Below are positions 47,930-59,533 of a stretch of DNA of 64,000 nucleotides, in pieces. Location of the stretch: the NCBI GenBank assembly GCA_021186555.1, contig JAJKFL010000012.1:7859394-7923393 (forward strand), given 5' to 3'. The DNA is from Reticulitermes speratus. Taxonomy: Eukaryota > Arthropoda > Insecta > Blattodea > Rhinotermitidae. The number at the start of each line of letters is the position of its first letter. Positions within the stretch are counted from its first letter, which is position 1. A program made the translations under genes and the position numbers. The notes under the pieces are model-generated. The model saw nothing but the letters and a program-made list of their open reading frames with translations, was not told the origin of the DNA and did no database searches.

Positions 47930-48230
47930 GACAATATTTATTGCCAAATTATATGCTACGTGTTTCGGCTTGTAGAAGCCATCATCATAAGGTACCAGCT
48001 TTTAAAAATAAGAGAAAAATTCGTATAATTAACAGGTTATTGTGTAAAAATAATTGACAGCTCCTTCTTTTTACAAACCATTGAATTTTCACTTTATATT
48101 CACCGTGCATCTTTTTATAATTGATTATTTGTACCAACAAATGCACTAAGACAGTTTTTTCGCTGTTTTCTTCATTATAAGGATGCCCCAATACGCATTT
48201 CGGCAATTATTTTGCCATCATCAGGGGGTA
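47930..48230 (-). repeat. Two hammerhead-like cores in one repeat, minus strand
   Basis: At 48224-48197: CTGATGA, T, GGCAA, loop AAATAA-type, TTGCC, GAAAT. At 47988-47962: ATGATGA, T, GGCTT, loop CTAC, AAGCC, GAAAC (first core base altered). Both are on the same strand, about 235 bp apart, unlike the inverted pairs elsewhere. Confidence 0.6.
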
Positions 48231-48363
48231 TTTTAAGTGAGTTTTTACATAGACCAATTCTTTGGTTACGTCATAACAGTGAGTCAATATTTGTTACCAC
48301 ATCCTATAAAATTTTGTATAATTAGTGGTATTGTTAAGCTGCTAAAAGTTATTAATTTTTTTT

Positions 48364-48467
48364 AAAATTACAATAAAATCAAGTAGTATATTATACTACC
48401 CTCTATAGTATAATTAATTATACTATAGAGGGTAGTATAATATACTACTTGATTTTATTGTAATTTT
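48364..48467. repeat. Perfect palindrome without spacer
   Basis: About 52 bp pair on each side of a centre between 48415 and 48416 (tagtataatt|aattatacta), and near-matches extend a little further. AT-rich. Confidence 0.92.
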
Positions 48468-48507
48468 TAAAAATTATATAGTATATATAGTATATTATAT
48501 TATATAT

Positions 48508-48835
48508 TTAGTATATATTTATGTATATTTCTATCCTTTCTTCTAACTTTCCTTCAATCACATGTTTCAGAAGGCAGTTCCTACGCAAGATGTGACCAAT
48601 CCAGTTAGCCTTTCTTCCTTTTATTGTATGTACGATATTCATCTCCTCCTTGACTCTATGTAATACTTCTTCATTTCTCACACGATCGGCCCAACTGATC
48701 TTCTCCATTCTTCTCCAGCACCACATATCAAAACTTTCCAGATACTTCTGATCTACTTTCCGAAGTCTCCACGTTTCAGCACCACACAAAGCTATGCTCC
48801 AAATTTAGCACTCTACTAGTTTCTTCCTTAAATTT
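48508..48835 (-). pseudogene. LINE L2t reverse-transcriptase C-terminal fragment
   Basis: Minus-strand open frame: GAETWRLRKVDQKYLESFDM, WCWRRMEKISWADRVRNEEV, ANWIGHILRRNCLLKHVIEG. It joins by overlap (KHVIEGKLE) to the segment preserved at 40571-40796. 5'-truncated, not functional. Confidence 0.85.
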
Positions 48836-49512
48836 AAGTCCGGTTTGCTGGTGAATAGAGTCTTCTTCTACATGTAGATACTACCATTTTATTAATAGTA
48901 CTTTTTTGACATTAGTATCGTTATTTAATAGCCACAGTTCCTACTAGCAGAAGACGATTACGGATTAAAACCCAGTAAGGAAAGAGTTAGCGATTCTGTG
49001 GGAACAGAAACAGTGCCTGACGACTGATACATGGCAGACTGATTATGAATTGTGGGTTGCGAAGCAAATGTCCACGGTTTATCTGCGAGGGACGGAGGGT
49101 GTCATTGTGTCCACATCCTGCATCACTATTTGCTCTCTGTGGCTGCATTTAACACATCTGCCGTGTGAATGTGTAAGTAGGTTGCATTCACTGCTAGTCC
49201 TTCAAATGCTGTATGCTATTAGATCGTCGAAAATATTCAGAGCTTATTAAACATAATTTCAGAAAAATTTATAACAACATTGTGACGATCGCTTGAAATA
49301 TTTGAAATATTCTGCTGTGATGATAAATGAGGAGTTGTATTTTTTTAACGACGGTGTTTTAAATGCATAGTTTGTATTCGTCGGTTGAAATTAAGGTTAT
49401 TAATGTACGTATGAAATTACGTGGAATGAAGCGGTCGTGACCTATTACAGTTCGTAATCTAGCTGCTATTCAGTGGCCGAGGAAAGTCACAATAATTGTC
49501 ACACAGTTTATT
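48836..49512. other. No recognised feature
   Basis: No exon or repeat recognised. Confidence 0.4.
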
Positions 49513-49815
49513 TACAACTAATTGTACAGTTGGTTTTTTAATGCGCCTACATGTTTCGGCTGCAAACTGCGACCATCTTCAGGGAGCCACAAGTGCTGAA
49601 GACAGGTACAGTATGCTATACAGCTTGTCAAATGTAAATGGTAAAATGTTCATAGCATGTGAGTGTTATTCCATATTCCATGTTTTACCATTTATATTTG
49701 AGAACCTGTATAGCACGCATTACATATCTTTTAAACTTGTAGCTCTCTGAAGATGGCTGCAGTTTGTAACTGAAACATGTAGGAGCATTAAAAACCAATT
49801 GTGCAATTAGTTGGG
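49513..49815. repeat. 300-bp hairpin element with hammerhead-like core in each arm
   Basis: Nearly the whole element pairs with itself: aactaattgtacagttggtt at the left with the right end, and tgctatacagcttgtcaaat with its inverse inside. Cores: 49582-49553 (-) CTGAAGA, T, GG...CC, GAAAC, atgtag; and 49747-49776 (+) CTGAAGA, T, ...GAAAC, atgtag. Confidence 0.85.
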
Positions 49816-49984
49816 AAAAACCTCCTGTGTATATGACAGTTGCACATAAAGTGTACAATATTAAATTCTCATCAGGGTTTTGATATTCTAAGTTTTTTGG
49901 GGTATTCATGAGTCTCTCCTTAAATACTCGCGATTTACGATTGTCCTTTACGCGTATTTAACATTGTATAGCACCTGTAGTTGA

Positions 49985-50215
49985 AGGGCGTCACTAAATA
50001 ACACAAGAGACAATTATATTCGACGTCCGTTAGGCGGTATTCATTTAGAATCTGGGGCCCCGGGTTCAAATTTCAGCTCGGATCCCGGACGTTGAGTTTA
50101 TTAGTGCCTGCAGGCAAGAGCCGAGGCAGTGCGTTAAGGTCGGCCACAGCACCTTACTTCCGCATCGGAAATGTGTAACCCGTCTTCCTGAGAGTAGTGT
50201 TAAACAGACCATGAA
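49985..50215 (+). repeat. Possible further tRNA-derived SINE
   Basis: gtccgttaggcggtattcat and ccgggttcaaatttcagctc have box A and box B spacing, followed by a body with gcctgcaggcaagagccgag. Only one copy was seen. Confidence 0.4.
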
Positions 50216-50467
50216 CCAAACGTCAGAAAAGAAAGTTGTCCCTCTGCTGAATTAAACACCACGCGACGAAGTATTGAGCAATGGAGGTATATCTCTAAAC
50301 AATCCTAACCTTATCTTCACGTCCCGGCCGATTTACCCCGGTCAAATATCACCCCGTAGCCATTCGATAGTAGACTGGAGGGCTGCCTTAGTCGGTATAG
50401 ACCAGGGGCGTTCAACCCGCGGCCACATATATAATATATATGTAGTACGTAATATATATATATAATA

Positions 50468-50649
50468 CAGTGGAACCCGGTTATAAGGACATCAGTTTAT
50501 GCGACACCTCGCCTATAACGTCAGATATTCTGTGGTACCAATTAATTCCTCACCGTTAACCATAACATTATACTCCACGGTTATAACAACACTCGTTAAT
50601 AACGACACAAAATACACAGTCCCTTTCATGACGTTATAACCGAGTTCAA

Positions 50650-50652
<3 letters not shown>
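50468..50652. mobile_element. pogo/Tigger-like MITE family T, uninterrupted copy
   Basis: Terminal inverted repeats CAGTGGAACCCGGTTATAA and, inverted at the right, CAGTTGAACTCGGTTATAA. Preceded by TA. 185 bp. It is the empty-site relative of the interrupted copy at 51247-51708. Confidence 0.88.

Positions 50653-50654
<2 letters not shown>

Positions 50655-50694
<40 letters not shown>
50655..50694 (+). repeat. TA dinucleotide microsatellite
   Basis: About 20 uninterrupted TA units directly after the family T MITE. Confidence 0.9.
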
Positions 50695-50695
<1 letters not shown>

Positions 50696-50737
50696 CAATT
50701 GCGCAGTGACTTAGGCGGTTAGGTATACCACTCATTG

Positions 50738-50887
50738 CAGGGGTGCACAAAATCTGGGCGACTAAATTTTTTACGGTGGCACAAAAATTTAATGAGTTAT
50801 CTTTGCGGAACTTGGTTCATGTCACTCTTCTGGCGCCTAGAAATTGGGGGGTGGCTTCTAGATTTTTTGAAAATTTGTGCATCCCTG
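50738..50887 (+). mobile_element. hAT-like MITE family G, complete copy
   Basis: 150 bp with terminal inverted repeats CAGGGGTGCACAAAAT and, inverted at the right, CAGGGATGCACAAATTTTC. The flanking 8-mers (actcattg, atctattg) match only partly, so the TSD is uncertain. Confidence 0.78.
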
Positions 50888-51246
50888 ATCTATTGTGATT
50901 TTTACATGTGAGGCCAGCGAACCAGTCCACAACAAGCGCTGTGGCCCTTTGCAAAAAAAAAAGTTTGGACACGCATGGTCTAGACACTGAAGAGAACAAT
51001 GTCTGCCTTCTCTGAGAGTCGAATACTCGATTCTCAGGTCGTCCATTCTGTAGCCAAGTCATTATTCTGCCTGAACTGCCCTGACTCAGCCACTAATAAA
51101 TATGGATGTTAGCAGGCAACAGATGTATTATCACTGAACACAACGGAATTTGCTCTGTTGTATGTAAGCTTAAGGACCTTTACAAGACGTACATGTCCGT
51201 TCGGAGCATTACACACTTCACCTCTCCAACGGCAGGCGTTTTAGTA

Positions 51247-51708
51247 CAGTCGAACCCGGTTATAACGACATCGGTTTATACGAAACCTCGTCTATAGCGT
51301 CACATATTCTGTGGTATCAATTAATTCCTGTCTCTTAACCGTAACGTTACACCTTTTTTTTTTCCAATGGCTCGATAGCCCCTAGGGGGCCTAGGCCTCC
51401 TCATTTTTCGAGGTTTCGCGATCACACACTTTTTAGACAAACCACACTCGGTAGGACTCCTCTGGATGAGGGATCAGCCCGTCGCAGAGACCTCTACCTG
51501 ACAACACACAACACTCACAACAGACAGACATCCATTTCCCCGGCGGGATTCGAACCCGCAATCCCAGCAAGCGAGCGGCCGTAGACCCACGCCTAAGACC
51601 GCGCGGCCAGTGGGATCGGCTAAAGTTACACTACTCGGTTATAACAACACTCGTTTATAACGACACAAAACACTCAGCCCCCTTCATGACGTTTAACGAT
51701 TTCGACTG
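51247..51708. mobile_element. pogo/Tigger-like MITE family T, interrupted by a SINE
   Basis: CAGTCGAACCCGGTTATAAC at the left and cgactg|ta at the right, with TA on both sides (51245-51246, 51709-51710). Without the SINE it aligns along its length with 50468-50652. Confidence 0.9.
51353..51624 (-). repeat. SINE family B inserted in a family T MITE
   Basis: TSD gttacac at 51346-51352 and 51625-51631, inside the MITE. T-run at the left, box B as gggattcgaacccgc. Confidence 0.92.
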
Positions 51709-52129
51709 TAATTGCATTCGTTACGTTTTGGTGTGTGTTGATATAGCTGACGTATAGTCCATTCAGACTCACGTACAGTGAAATTATAACTAAGTAATGT
51801 GTTACGCCATTGTTCTTCTGTTAACGTCGTGTTAAGCAGAAAGCTAAGGCGATGTCCGGAAACTTGCTGTCAGTTTAGCATTAGTACGCCCACTCCTTTT
51901 GACACCCGTGACTGAAGTAATTTTAGAAGTTTGTTTGCATCCTTCTTTTAATGTCAGAACGAAATGACGTCACTGTACAGCAACTCGACAAGGAGTGGTT
52001 TAAATTACTATATATGAAATTTCGCAAGTTTGGTAGTCTGAGATGTCCAGGTTTTGAGGTCTCTAACCGTTTAAAGTGGGAAGTTTTTCTGAACATTATT
52101 TAATGCTTTTTTTTTTCTCTCATCGTGTA
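51709..52129. other. No recognised feature
   Basis: No exon or repeat recognised. Confidence 0.4.
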
Positions 52130-52265
52130 CTCCAGTTTTATCAAATAACGCAAGCAAGGTACACAAATCCATGGAATCACAAATACGTATATTATTCAAC
52201 TTCAACATGTTTCGGCCCTCGCGGCCGTCTTCTCGCATACAGTTATATTACTATGAGAGGATCCC
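52130..52265 (-). repeat. Degraded hammerhead-like arm
   Basis: The minus strand near 52205-52240 reads GAGAAGA, C, GGCC, loop GCGA, GGGCC, GAAAC, atgttga. The hairpin is kept while the first core base is altered. Confidence 0.45.
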
Positions 52266-52410
52266 CAAGAATGTTACATTTTTAAATTACAACAAAATAA
52301 ATAAGAATATATATGTAGTTGCAATTAAAACAGTAAAACGTCTGCTTATGTAAATTAGTGTTAAAATGCGTGTTGTTGAGGCAAAATTTATAAATCTTAC
52401 AGGTATTTGA

Positions 52411-52608
52411 GATGTGCGTTCTGCGATATTACGCAGCGTAGAGTATGGTAATTCTGTACCGACGTTTCGGGACTACCTGTCGGTCCCTTATTCAAGGGTC
52501 AAGAAGGGACGTCTTGACCCTTGAAGATGGGAACGATATGTTGTCCCGAAACGTCGGTACAGAATTAGCACACTCTATGCTGCGTAATGTCGCAGAAAAA
52601 CGCTGATC
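52411..52608. repeat. Inverted repeat, about 90-bp arms
   Basis: ttacgcagcgtagagtatgg and gtaccgacgtttcgggac at the left are mirrored at the right. Same family as 62044-62223 (shared ccgacgtttcggga and acgcagcgt). The GAAAC half of the motif is kept (ccgaaacgtcggta); the CTGANGA half is degraded. Confidence 0.8.
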
Positions 52609-53349
52609 TCGTCTATATCGCGGCGGAAGCTTGAAATCACGCTTACAGGCATTTGATTCAGCTGAACACTGTATAAAAGTTTGCACCCTACTTTAAAGAA
52701 AACAGAACGTCAGTTGTAAGGTTCATTCGGCTTAAGACTTTCAGAGAAATCGTTATTGTTTGTTCTGAGAAGCAGTTGTAACTCTCAGGGCAAACTGTAG
52801 TTTTTTTTTTTTTAACGTTGAGCGACTTAACACATACGAGTACGACTGTCCATTAAAGTATTTATTATCTTACTGCGTTCTCTGTCCTTGAAAGCCAGCC
52901 ACGAAACGTAATGATCTGAAATATATATAAAGCTAAGACGTGTTGTTTTTGGGTATGTATGCTAACAGTATTTATGAATAGGAGTAGATATTGCATCGCC
53001 CACCTTTGCCGTAAACCGTGCGTCTCAGATGTGTGCTCTACGTAATGCATATATCAGTATAAACAGGCACACTGTACCAAACTTGAAGGATATTCGTGAG
53101 GTAGTTGCTCAGTTGAAATGTGAACCAGGTAAAATTGCGGTTTTCTGGAATGTTAGTTTAGTAGAAGACGTCTTCTTCTATCCTGAATATGAAGGCAGGA
53201 GTTTCGTCTGGGGCCTATTTAACAAACAACACGACGTCACATCTCAGGACACCGTCGTACGACCTGAAACCTCAAAATCGTCTAAACACCCTCTTTCCTA
53301 ACTCTCTGGACTTGTATTTGAGAGGTACCTGGTGCGAAACAGTTTTTTT
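52609..53349. other. No recognised gene
   Basis: An open frame at 53029-53301 (+) (LKDIREVVAQLKCEPGKIAV) has no family match; splice sites and conservation are not evident. Confidence 0.35.
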
Positions 53350-53500
53350 TTTTTTCGTGGTTTTTCTGTGTTTCTTCAGGCAAATGTCGGTAGAGTACTG
53401 CAAGTAGACAATAATTACTGCTTCCTTGCAAATCCTTTCCCATTCGTCATTTGAGCAATTACTCAGTAATTCGACGTTACGTAGTCTGTGATATAATTAA
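53350..53500 (+). repeat. SINE family E tail fragment
   Basis: tcgtggtttttctgtgtttc, ttcaggcaaatgtcggtaga and cttgcaaatcctttcccatt resemble the family E body at 27117-27330 and near 60060. Confidence 0.45.
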
Positions 53501-53517
53501 TAATCTGCGATCTTGTA

Positions 53518-53760
53518 GGTAAAGGTAAAGGCCTCCTCGTAATGTGTCATGAAGGCACAGAGGGGACTAGATGGGGTGGGTTGTCAGCGTCACGCCCTGG
53601 CCGCTTTATCCCCGGGAAAGAGTGACCCCATTTTACCCGAGGTCGGATAGGACCTCAGGGTCGGTCTGGATGGGAGCGGAAAATCTCGCCCCACCGGGGT
53701 TCAAACTCCGAAACGCCCAGCCTGTAGCGAGCCGTTATACCGATAACGCTGTCCCGCTAA
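53518..53760 (-). repeat. SINE family A, minus orientation
   Basis: ggtaaaggtaaaggcctcct, ggccgctttatccccgggaa and a box-B region as accggggttcaaactccg; the head at the right is degraded. Confidence 0.7.
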
Positions 53761-54149
53761 CTCGTAGTTTTTCCATGTTTTGCACTGTGTGCAGTGAGCT
53801 GTAAAAGTACCAAACTTGCAAAAAACCGAAATAAGTATTGCCTTTGGACTGTGGGGTCAGAATACTCGTGGCCTGAATATAAACTTGTGTACATTTTTCG
53901 CTTATTGTTTGATGGCACGTTCCATCGTGTTTCAGAGACACTTTCTGCTTATTCGGCATTACTGTAGTGTACGGTGCAAGTGTTAATGTCCAGCCGTCGG
54001 TCAGCCTTCACCCACGCATCCGCTGTAGTATTGACGCAGGGCAAGAGAAAGGCGCTTTACACGCAGTAACCACAAATATCCGTGTGCAATTACACGTTAG
54101 TATAGATCGAACTTCCCCCCCCCCCCCCACCACCTCGTTTTCCTAGGAG

Positions 54150-54345
54150 CCGGAATAGCAAAGTACAGTGACTAGGCTTACCTATGAATCGCAGTTCGTT
54201 TCGCGGCAGGGGCAAGGTATTTTTGTCTTTTCCAAAACACCCAGTTGCATGTTCAATTGGTATCGGAGTGTTCTTTCGCCCGAGGTAATGTAGCCGTCCC
54301 CATCTAGTGCTGATATTAAGCATGAGTGGAGCTATGCCTCCATTT
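54150..54345 (+). repeat. SINE family A, strongly decayed
   Basis: ggagccggaatagcaaagta, aatcgcagttcgtttcgcgg and gtccccatctagtgctgata follow the family order. A C-run precedes it (54115-54129). Confidence 0.5.
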
Positions 54346-54389
54346 CCCCATACGCCTACATTGCGTGCACAGGGACAACGTTGTATTTA

Positions 54390-54800
54390 CTTTTCCTATT
54401 TGTTAGCTTTTCTACTTATTTTAACTTCTCTCTTCGCATATTTATTTCAGACTTTCAGTCGAAGGAAGGTACCTTGTGGTATACATATCAATTTATTCTT
54501 ACGTTCTTGGGTGCTCTGAGGTTATTTCCAGAAGGTAAGAAAGATAATAAAATAGAGGAAGAGAAAATTGAAGAAAGTATAGAAGTTATGGCGATTATTA
54601 GGGAAGGTGAATTGGAGGATTGTGTAGCTGGTATGTTAGAGATGAGAAATGCGTACGAAATTTTAATCGCAACCCCTAAAAGGAAGAGACCACTTGCAAG
54701 TCCTAAGTGTAGATGGGAGGATAATATTGAGATGGATGTTCAATAAATGGGGGTGGGGGATGTTGTGATGTTGACTTCATTAGTCTAGATCAGTCAGGGA
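54390..54800 (+). pseudogene. LINE L1t tail fragment
   Basis: The plus-strand frame ends EMRNAYEILIATPKRKRPLA then CRWEDNIEMDVQ, the diverged C-terminus of L1t. Upstream sequence is unrecognised, so the left border is approximate. Confidence 0.6.
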
Positions 54801-55579
54801 CCAGTGTTGGGCTTATGTTAATATGCCAATGAACCATGGATTCAATAACAGACTTGCGTAGCTGAGCGAGCGACTGTTGCATTTGTAAGGACTGTGCACT
54901 GTGGGATTAGGAGGAAGAGAAGATGCGAAGAAAAGGAAATGATAGAAGTATAGAAGAAATTAAGTACAGGAAGTTGTATTTTATATTCACTCATTAAAGA
55001 CTAAGATTAACCGAATAACATTTAAGTATCAAGTTCGTACCGCGCAGTAAACACACTCCGTCTCGGTTATAAAAATCAGTCGGTTAATACTGTATAGGAA
55101 AATAATTGCTGTTTGTTCTGAAGTCCATAGAAAACAAATACACTGTGTGGACAGAACGTAGAATTTTTTAATGTGAAACCTGGCGGTACATATAGTAACC
55201 ACTGGATCTTAAAGGATTAAAGAACTTTTGATTCAAGAGAAATCGCATTTCTTATGATTAGTCATTCCAGATACTTTGAGTCGTCACCAAAACCACATGT
55301 TTAAGCTGGAATTTTTTGTCATAACAAAATTGTATGGGCATACAGCCAAGATATGGTATTCGTCAAATAACTGCGATGTTTTTCAGTAATAACAAAATAA
55401 ATTGGGTATATAAAAGCAAATGAGCGTATAATACGTTAAATGAGCGCGTTTCCGTAATATTGGTTACCTGAAAAAGCAGTAATTGTATTAACGTAAAATT
55501 TGCGGTTCGCTGTATCCTTGCTATCCGTGAAAGCAGCAGTAGATTTATGTTGTCGTTCATGTGAAGTGCTTGGCCTGCT
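54801..55579. other. No recognised feature
   Basis: No exon or repeat recognised. Confidence 0.4.
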
Positions 55580-55975
55580 TAGCTGTACCATATATTTCCA
55601 CATTATCTCATAAACAGCACGATTTTCAGAAAAATGTTATTGAACATAAATGTGTGTTTTGATTTTCTCTACACTTTTGTTTGAAACATTTCTCATTCTA
55701 AGAAGAATTCAGTGAACAGCGAAATATTATCATAAATGTACATAGGTCTTCATGTGAAGTGCCGTTATTCTTGTCAGATTTTAATGAAACTTGAATTTTC
55801 TCGACAGATTTTTTCGAAAAAATACTCATATATCAAATTTCATAATAATCGATCCAGTGGGAGCCGAGTTGTTCCATGCGGACGGACAGACACACACAAA
55901 CAGACGAACGGACGGGTAGACAGGCAGACATGAAGCTAATAGTCGCTTTTCGAAATTTTGCGAACACGCCTAAAA
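55580..55975 (-). repeat. R500 interspersed repeat, copy 4, inverted
   Basis: Minus orientation: its start (gcgaaaag..., here ctttcgaaattttgcgaac) is at the right. Contains the reverse of ggattttcatgaaatttgat in diverged form. Truncated relative to the other copies. Confidence 0.75.
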
Positions 55976-56207
55976 ATGAGCCGGGTTCTACGGCTGTAAC
56001 ATAGGAGCCTATAATTTATTTTCTTCAGTTTTTTTTTTTCAAGAAACGTGCGTAATCAATAAACTTAAAGGGTAAGCTCTGAAACGGTGTTGCTTAAAAT
56101 GCCATGAGAGAAATAAAGAGAGCGTAAGAGTTAATAATACTGCCGTATTTTTGAACACTTGGAAATTAACAACTCCAGACGATGCTTTACTCCTCTGATC
56201 GTTTTTA

Positions 56208-56290
56208 TTTTTTTTATTTTTTATTATTTTATTATTATTTACTGCAATTGGTTTTCACCCGTGGCAGTAGTCCTTACACTATAAATATAC
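56208..56290 (-). repeat. Element F fragment
   Basis: T/ATT-rich run, then tttactgcaattggttttca and cgtggcagtagtccttac, as in 41625-41902. Confidence 0.65.
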
Positions 56291-56540
56291 GTAAAAATAA
56301 CAATACAAAACAAACTATACACAATTACAAAACAAAATACATACAAGTAAATACAAGTACACACATTAGAACACCGTAAGTTCCCTAGAAGTGAAGAGCC
56401 TTCGTTTAGACCACTCTACAATCTGTCTCTGTACGTGTTGGAGATGTAGCACCCGCTTTAATATTAACAACAGTTTTGCACAATTTTCACTTTCATATAG
56501 CTCGGAATACACAGTGATTACTTCTTTTCACAACGAGACC

Positions 56541-57145
56541 AATAAATATCCGTCGTCTAACACAACACTTGTTTATTAAAAACCTAATGCAGCTACATGT
56601 TTCGGCTCGTGTTAATCCATCCTCAGGCTGTACATGATTGTATAAGGAGAAAAGTTCAACTATGTATGTAATATTATTAAAAATTGAGATCTGTTTTGTC
56701 ACATTTATGATACTTACAGTTATAAATATCATAAAAAATTCTCTGTGACATAGCCTGTTACGATGGCTTGTCACTTGTGTTCTGGTATTAGCAGCTGTGA
56801 GCCATGTGGATTAAAATATGTTGGAGTTTTTGACTGTCTTATCTCCTTTTTTTGTTTTGCGTAAACAGCCTGATGTTTTTAATGTATTGAAATACACGTG
56901 GCTGCCGGCAATTAATACCGGAACAAAAGTGACAGGCCATCATAACTGATGTTTTCATCAAACGTTTCATGATATAACTTTTGAATATAATAATTGTGAC
57001 AAAATTTAGATACCAGTTTGTAATAATACCATATACATATTTGTATATTTTTTCTTTATACAATCGTGTACGGCTTGATAATGTCGTAACACGAGCCGAA
57101 ACATGTGTCTGCAATAAACAATTTTTGTGTGTGACAGATATTGAT
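56541..57145. repeat. Inverted-repeat element with hammerhead-like core
   Basis: The left arm (cacttgtttattaaaaacct, gcagctacatgtttcggctc) is mirrored at 57045-57145. Left core on the minus strand at 56626-56599: CTGAGGA, T, GG...CC, GAAAC, atgtag. The right-arm core is degraded. The arms share their outer sequence with the element at 38690-38895, which marks them as one family. Confidence 0.7.
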
Positions 57146-57663
57146 TTGTCTCTGTGTGTACATAACGCAACTGGATGAAGCACATCAAGTTATTAAAACA
57201 GCATTAACCGATGCTTATTTGTGGTGGAAACACTCTGGTTTCTCTGATAAGGTCGGAACTGAATTTTTCAACAATATTTATATAAATATCAAGCTTCAAA
57301 GGGTCAATGTAGGCAGTGGCCTGTCCTCCCGGAGATGTAGGTTACAAAGTTCATAGCGTCAGTGTCGATAAACCTGTGGAGTGATATCGTGACATTATGG
57401 TAACAAAGTTATCGTACCTATCGATTTAAATCGATCTGAGGTTGCGTCTCCTTGTGGCGAGCGCTTCAGCGGGGCAGCTGACTGACTACAGCATCTCCCC
57501 AAGTTCAAGTTTATTCGCTGACACAAAGCGCCGCTTGTCCGAACGTCGCGGTTGAATGAATTGCACTCCTGTCTACTCCGGACATCCGGGGTTAAAACCT
57601 CGAACCGGAGACCGACTGTCGTCGTTTGTTGTAGTTTTGTTCAGTCTCACCAGATGTGCTGGG
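57146..57663. other. No recognised gene
   Basis: Fairly CpG-rich around 57430-57610, no exon recognised. Confidence 0.4.
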
Positions 57664-58340
57664 GTAGTAACTGCCACGAATGGTGGCGTAACAACTACCC
57701 AAAATGATGAGATAATAACTACTACAAATGATAAGGTAGTAACTACCCCAAACGATGAGGTAATAACTTGCAAATGATGAGGTAATAACTACCCCAAATT
57801 CTGGGGTAATAACTACCCAAAATGATGAGGTAATAACTACCCAAATTATGGGGTAATAACTACGCAAAGTGATGGGGGTAATAACTACCCAAAATGATGA
57901 GGTAATAACTACCCAAATGATGGGTAATAACTACCCAAAATGATGCGGTAATAACTACCCAAAATGATGCGGTAATAACTTCCCAAAATGAGGTAATAAC
58001 TACCCAAATGATGGGGTAATAACTACCCCAAATTCTGGGTAGTAACTACCCAAAGTGATGAGGTAATAACTACCCAAATGATGGGGTAATAACTACCCAG
58101 AATGATGGGTAATAACTACGCAAAGTGATGGGGGTAATAACTACCCAAATGATGGAGTAATAACTACCCAAATTATGGGGTAATAACTACCCCAAATTCT
58201 GGAGTAATAACTACCCAAAATGATGAGGTAATAACTACCCAAATGATGGGTAATAACTACGCAAAGTGATGGGGGTAATAACTACCCAAATGATGGGGTA
58301 ATAACTACCCAAAATGATGAGATAATAACTACCCCAAATT
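57664..58340 (+). repeat. Minisatellite, about 24-bp unit, each unit a small hairpin
   Basis: Roughly 28 units of ggtaataactacccaaaatg-ga type. Most units contain GGGTA, loop ATAAC, TACCC, a five-base-pair stem-loop. Variants alternate between aaatgatga, aaattatg and aaattctg spacers. Confidence 0.92.
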
Positions 58341-59533
58341 CCTGTTCCTTCTCCATCTTTTCCAGTTGATTACTCACTGTTTTTATAATTTGATTTTGAA
58401 TAATCCGAGATACCTGAAGCGCATGGTTGCCGCCAGAATTGTTTGCCCCAAAGACACTCAGCCAGAGGATTGGCGTAAAAATTTACGTTTAAGCCGTTTA
58501 CAAATCGCCCTCGAATTGTGAATCTGTGTTGAAACTCATGTGATTTTATTATATACAGAGAGACTAATATTTCTCAAAAATGAAAACCTCTTTTTGATTT
58601 GCACATGTGTGGTGAGTTGTGTCCCATTAATGGGCTATGTCAGATACAACCAACATCACGAAAATAATACGTCTTTGCTTCTAGCGCTAATGGAATCTGT
58701 CTTCCAGTCAAATTATGTGGAAGTGAAATCCCAAAGATTCAGCGTAGCTCATAATAAAGCCGTCACTTGAACTTTCTATGCATTTTTTACCTTCACAGCG
58801 TATTTCCTTAAGATCCGTTCTCATCTTACCCTTCCATCTGTTGGCAGCTGGGATAACTCAGTATAGGGACTCGGGTAGAAGCTGGAGGCATTAGTTTCTC
58901 CAAAACGTTAGTAAATTTCCACCAGGCTATACGGCGTCACATAGAAGACTGGATTCTTCATGTTCTGATATATTTTAAAGTTATGTAGTTCTGTAAGTTG
59001 TCTCGGCATCGTTAAATAGGCAGTAAACCAGCAAATAGTCGAATTAATTTTAAAGATACGTTACTGATCCCCGAAAGACCTTAATTGAAGCGGCAGTGCA
59101 ATGGGATTACTTGGGCTAGCGGCAAGATACCATCAGCACAAATTGCAATTACAGTGGCAGGCAGTGGAGTGAGAAAAGAAACTGGGTTAGTCTTACCAGG
59201 TCTGGTGGCAGAGGAGGAGAGAAGCGCTAAGGGTAGTCTCCCAGAGCTGGTTTTCAGAGTCTGCAGTTCAACATCGGCGTCGACTCCCTTCAGGGACAGA
59301 AAATCTTTTTTCCGCCCTCGTCCGACTGGCTCTGGATCTCGCCGATTCTCGCTTTAAATGTATACCGAGGACCATTTCTCACGGAAAGAGAGCCATGTAC
59401 TGCAGAGGCGAATGCGCGGAACTGTACCTCCACATTCGTGGCGTCGGGACAATATTTTCTTTATTAAAACAGATTTAGCAAGTAACTAGTTGGTTACTAG
59501 TATTTAAGATTTTAATTATGATGTGTACAGTAC
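58341..59533. other. No recognised gene
   Basis: An open frame at 59085-59357 (+) has no family match. The text near 58850-58890 (ctgggataactcagtatagg) recalls a decayed SINE A head. Confidence 0.35.

Larger units (their letters stand above)
50403..50977. mobile_element. Composite hAT element carrying nested insertions
   Basis: Left end CAGGGGCGTTCAACC, right end aagtttggacacgcatg. TSD gtatagac (50395-50402) against gtctagac (50978-50985), 7 of 8 matching. It contains a pogo-like MITE (50468-50652), a TA microsatellite and a family G MITE (50738-50887). Confidence 0.65.

Noticed and set aside
53029..53301. Possible ZSWIM8 or other exon (90 codons)
   Set aside because: No match to the ZSWIM8 family as I know it, no convincing flanking splice sites, and no other family recognised.
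57573..57867. Repetitive Val/Ile/Ser/Phe open frames on the minus strand
   Set aside because: Translation of the 24-bp minisatellite only.
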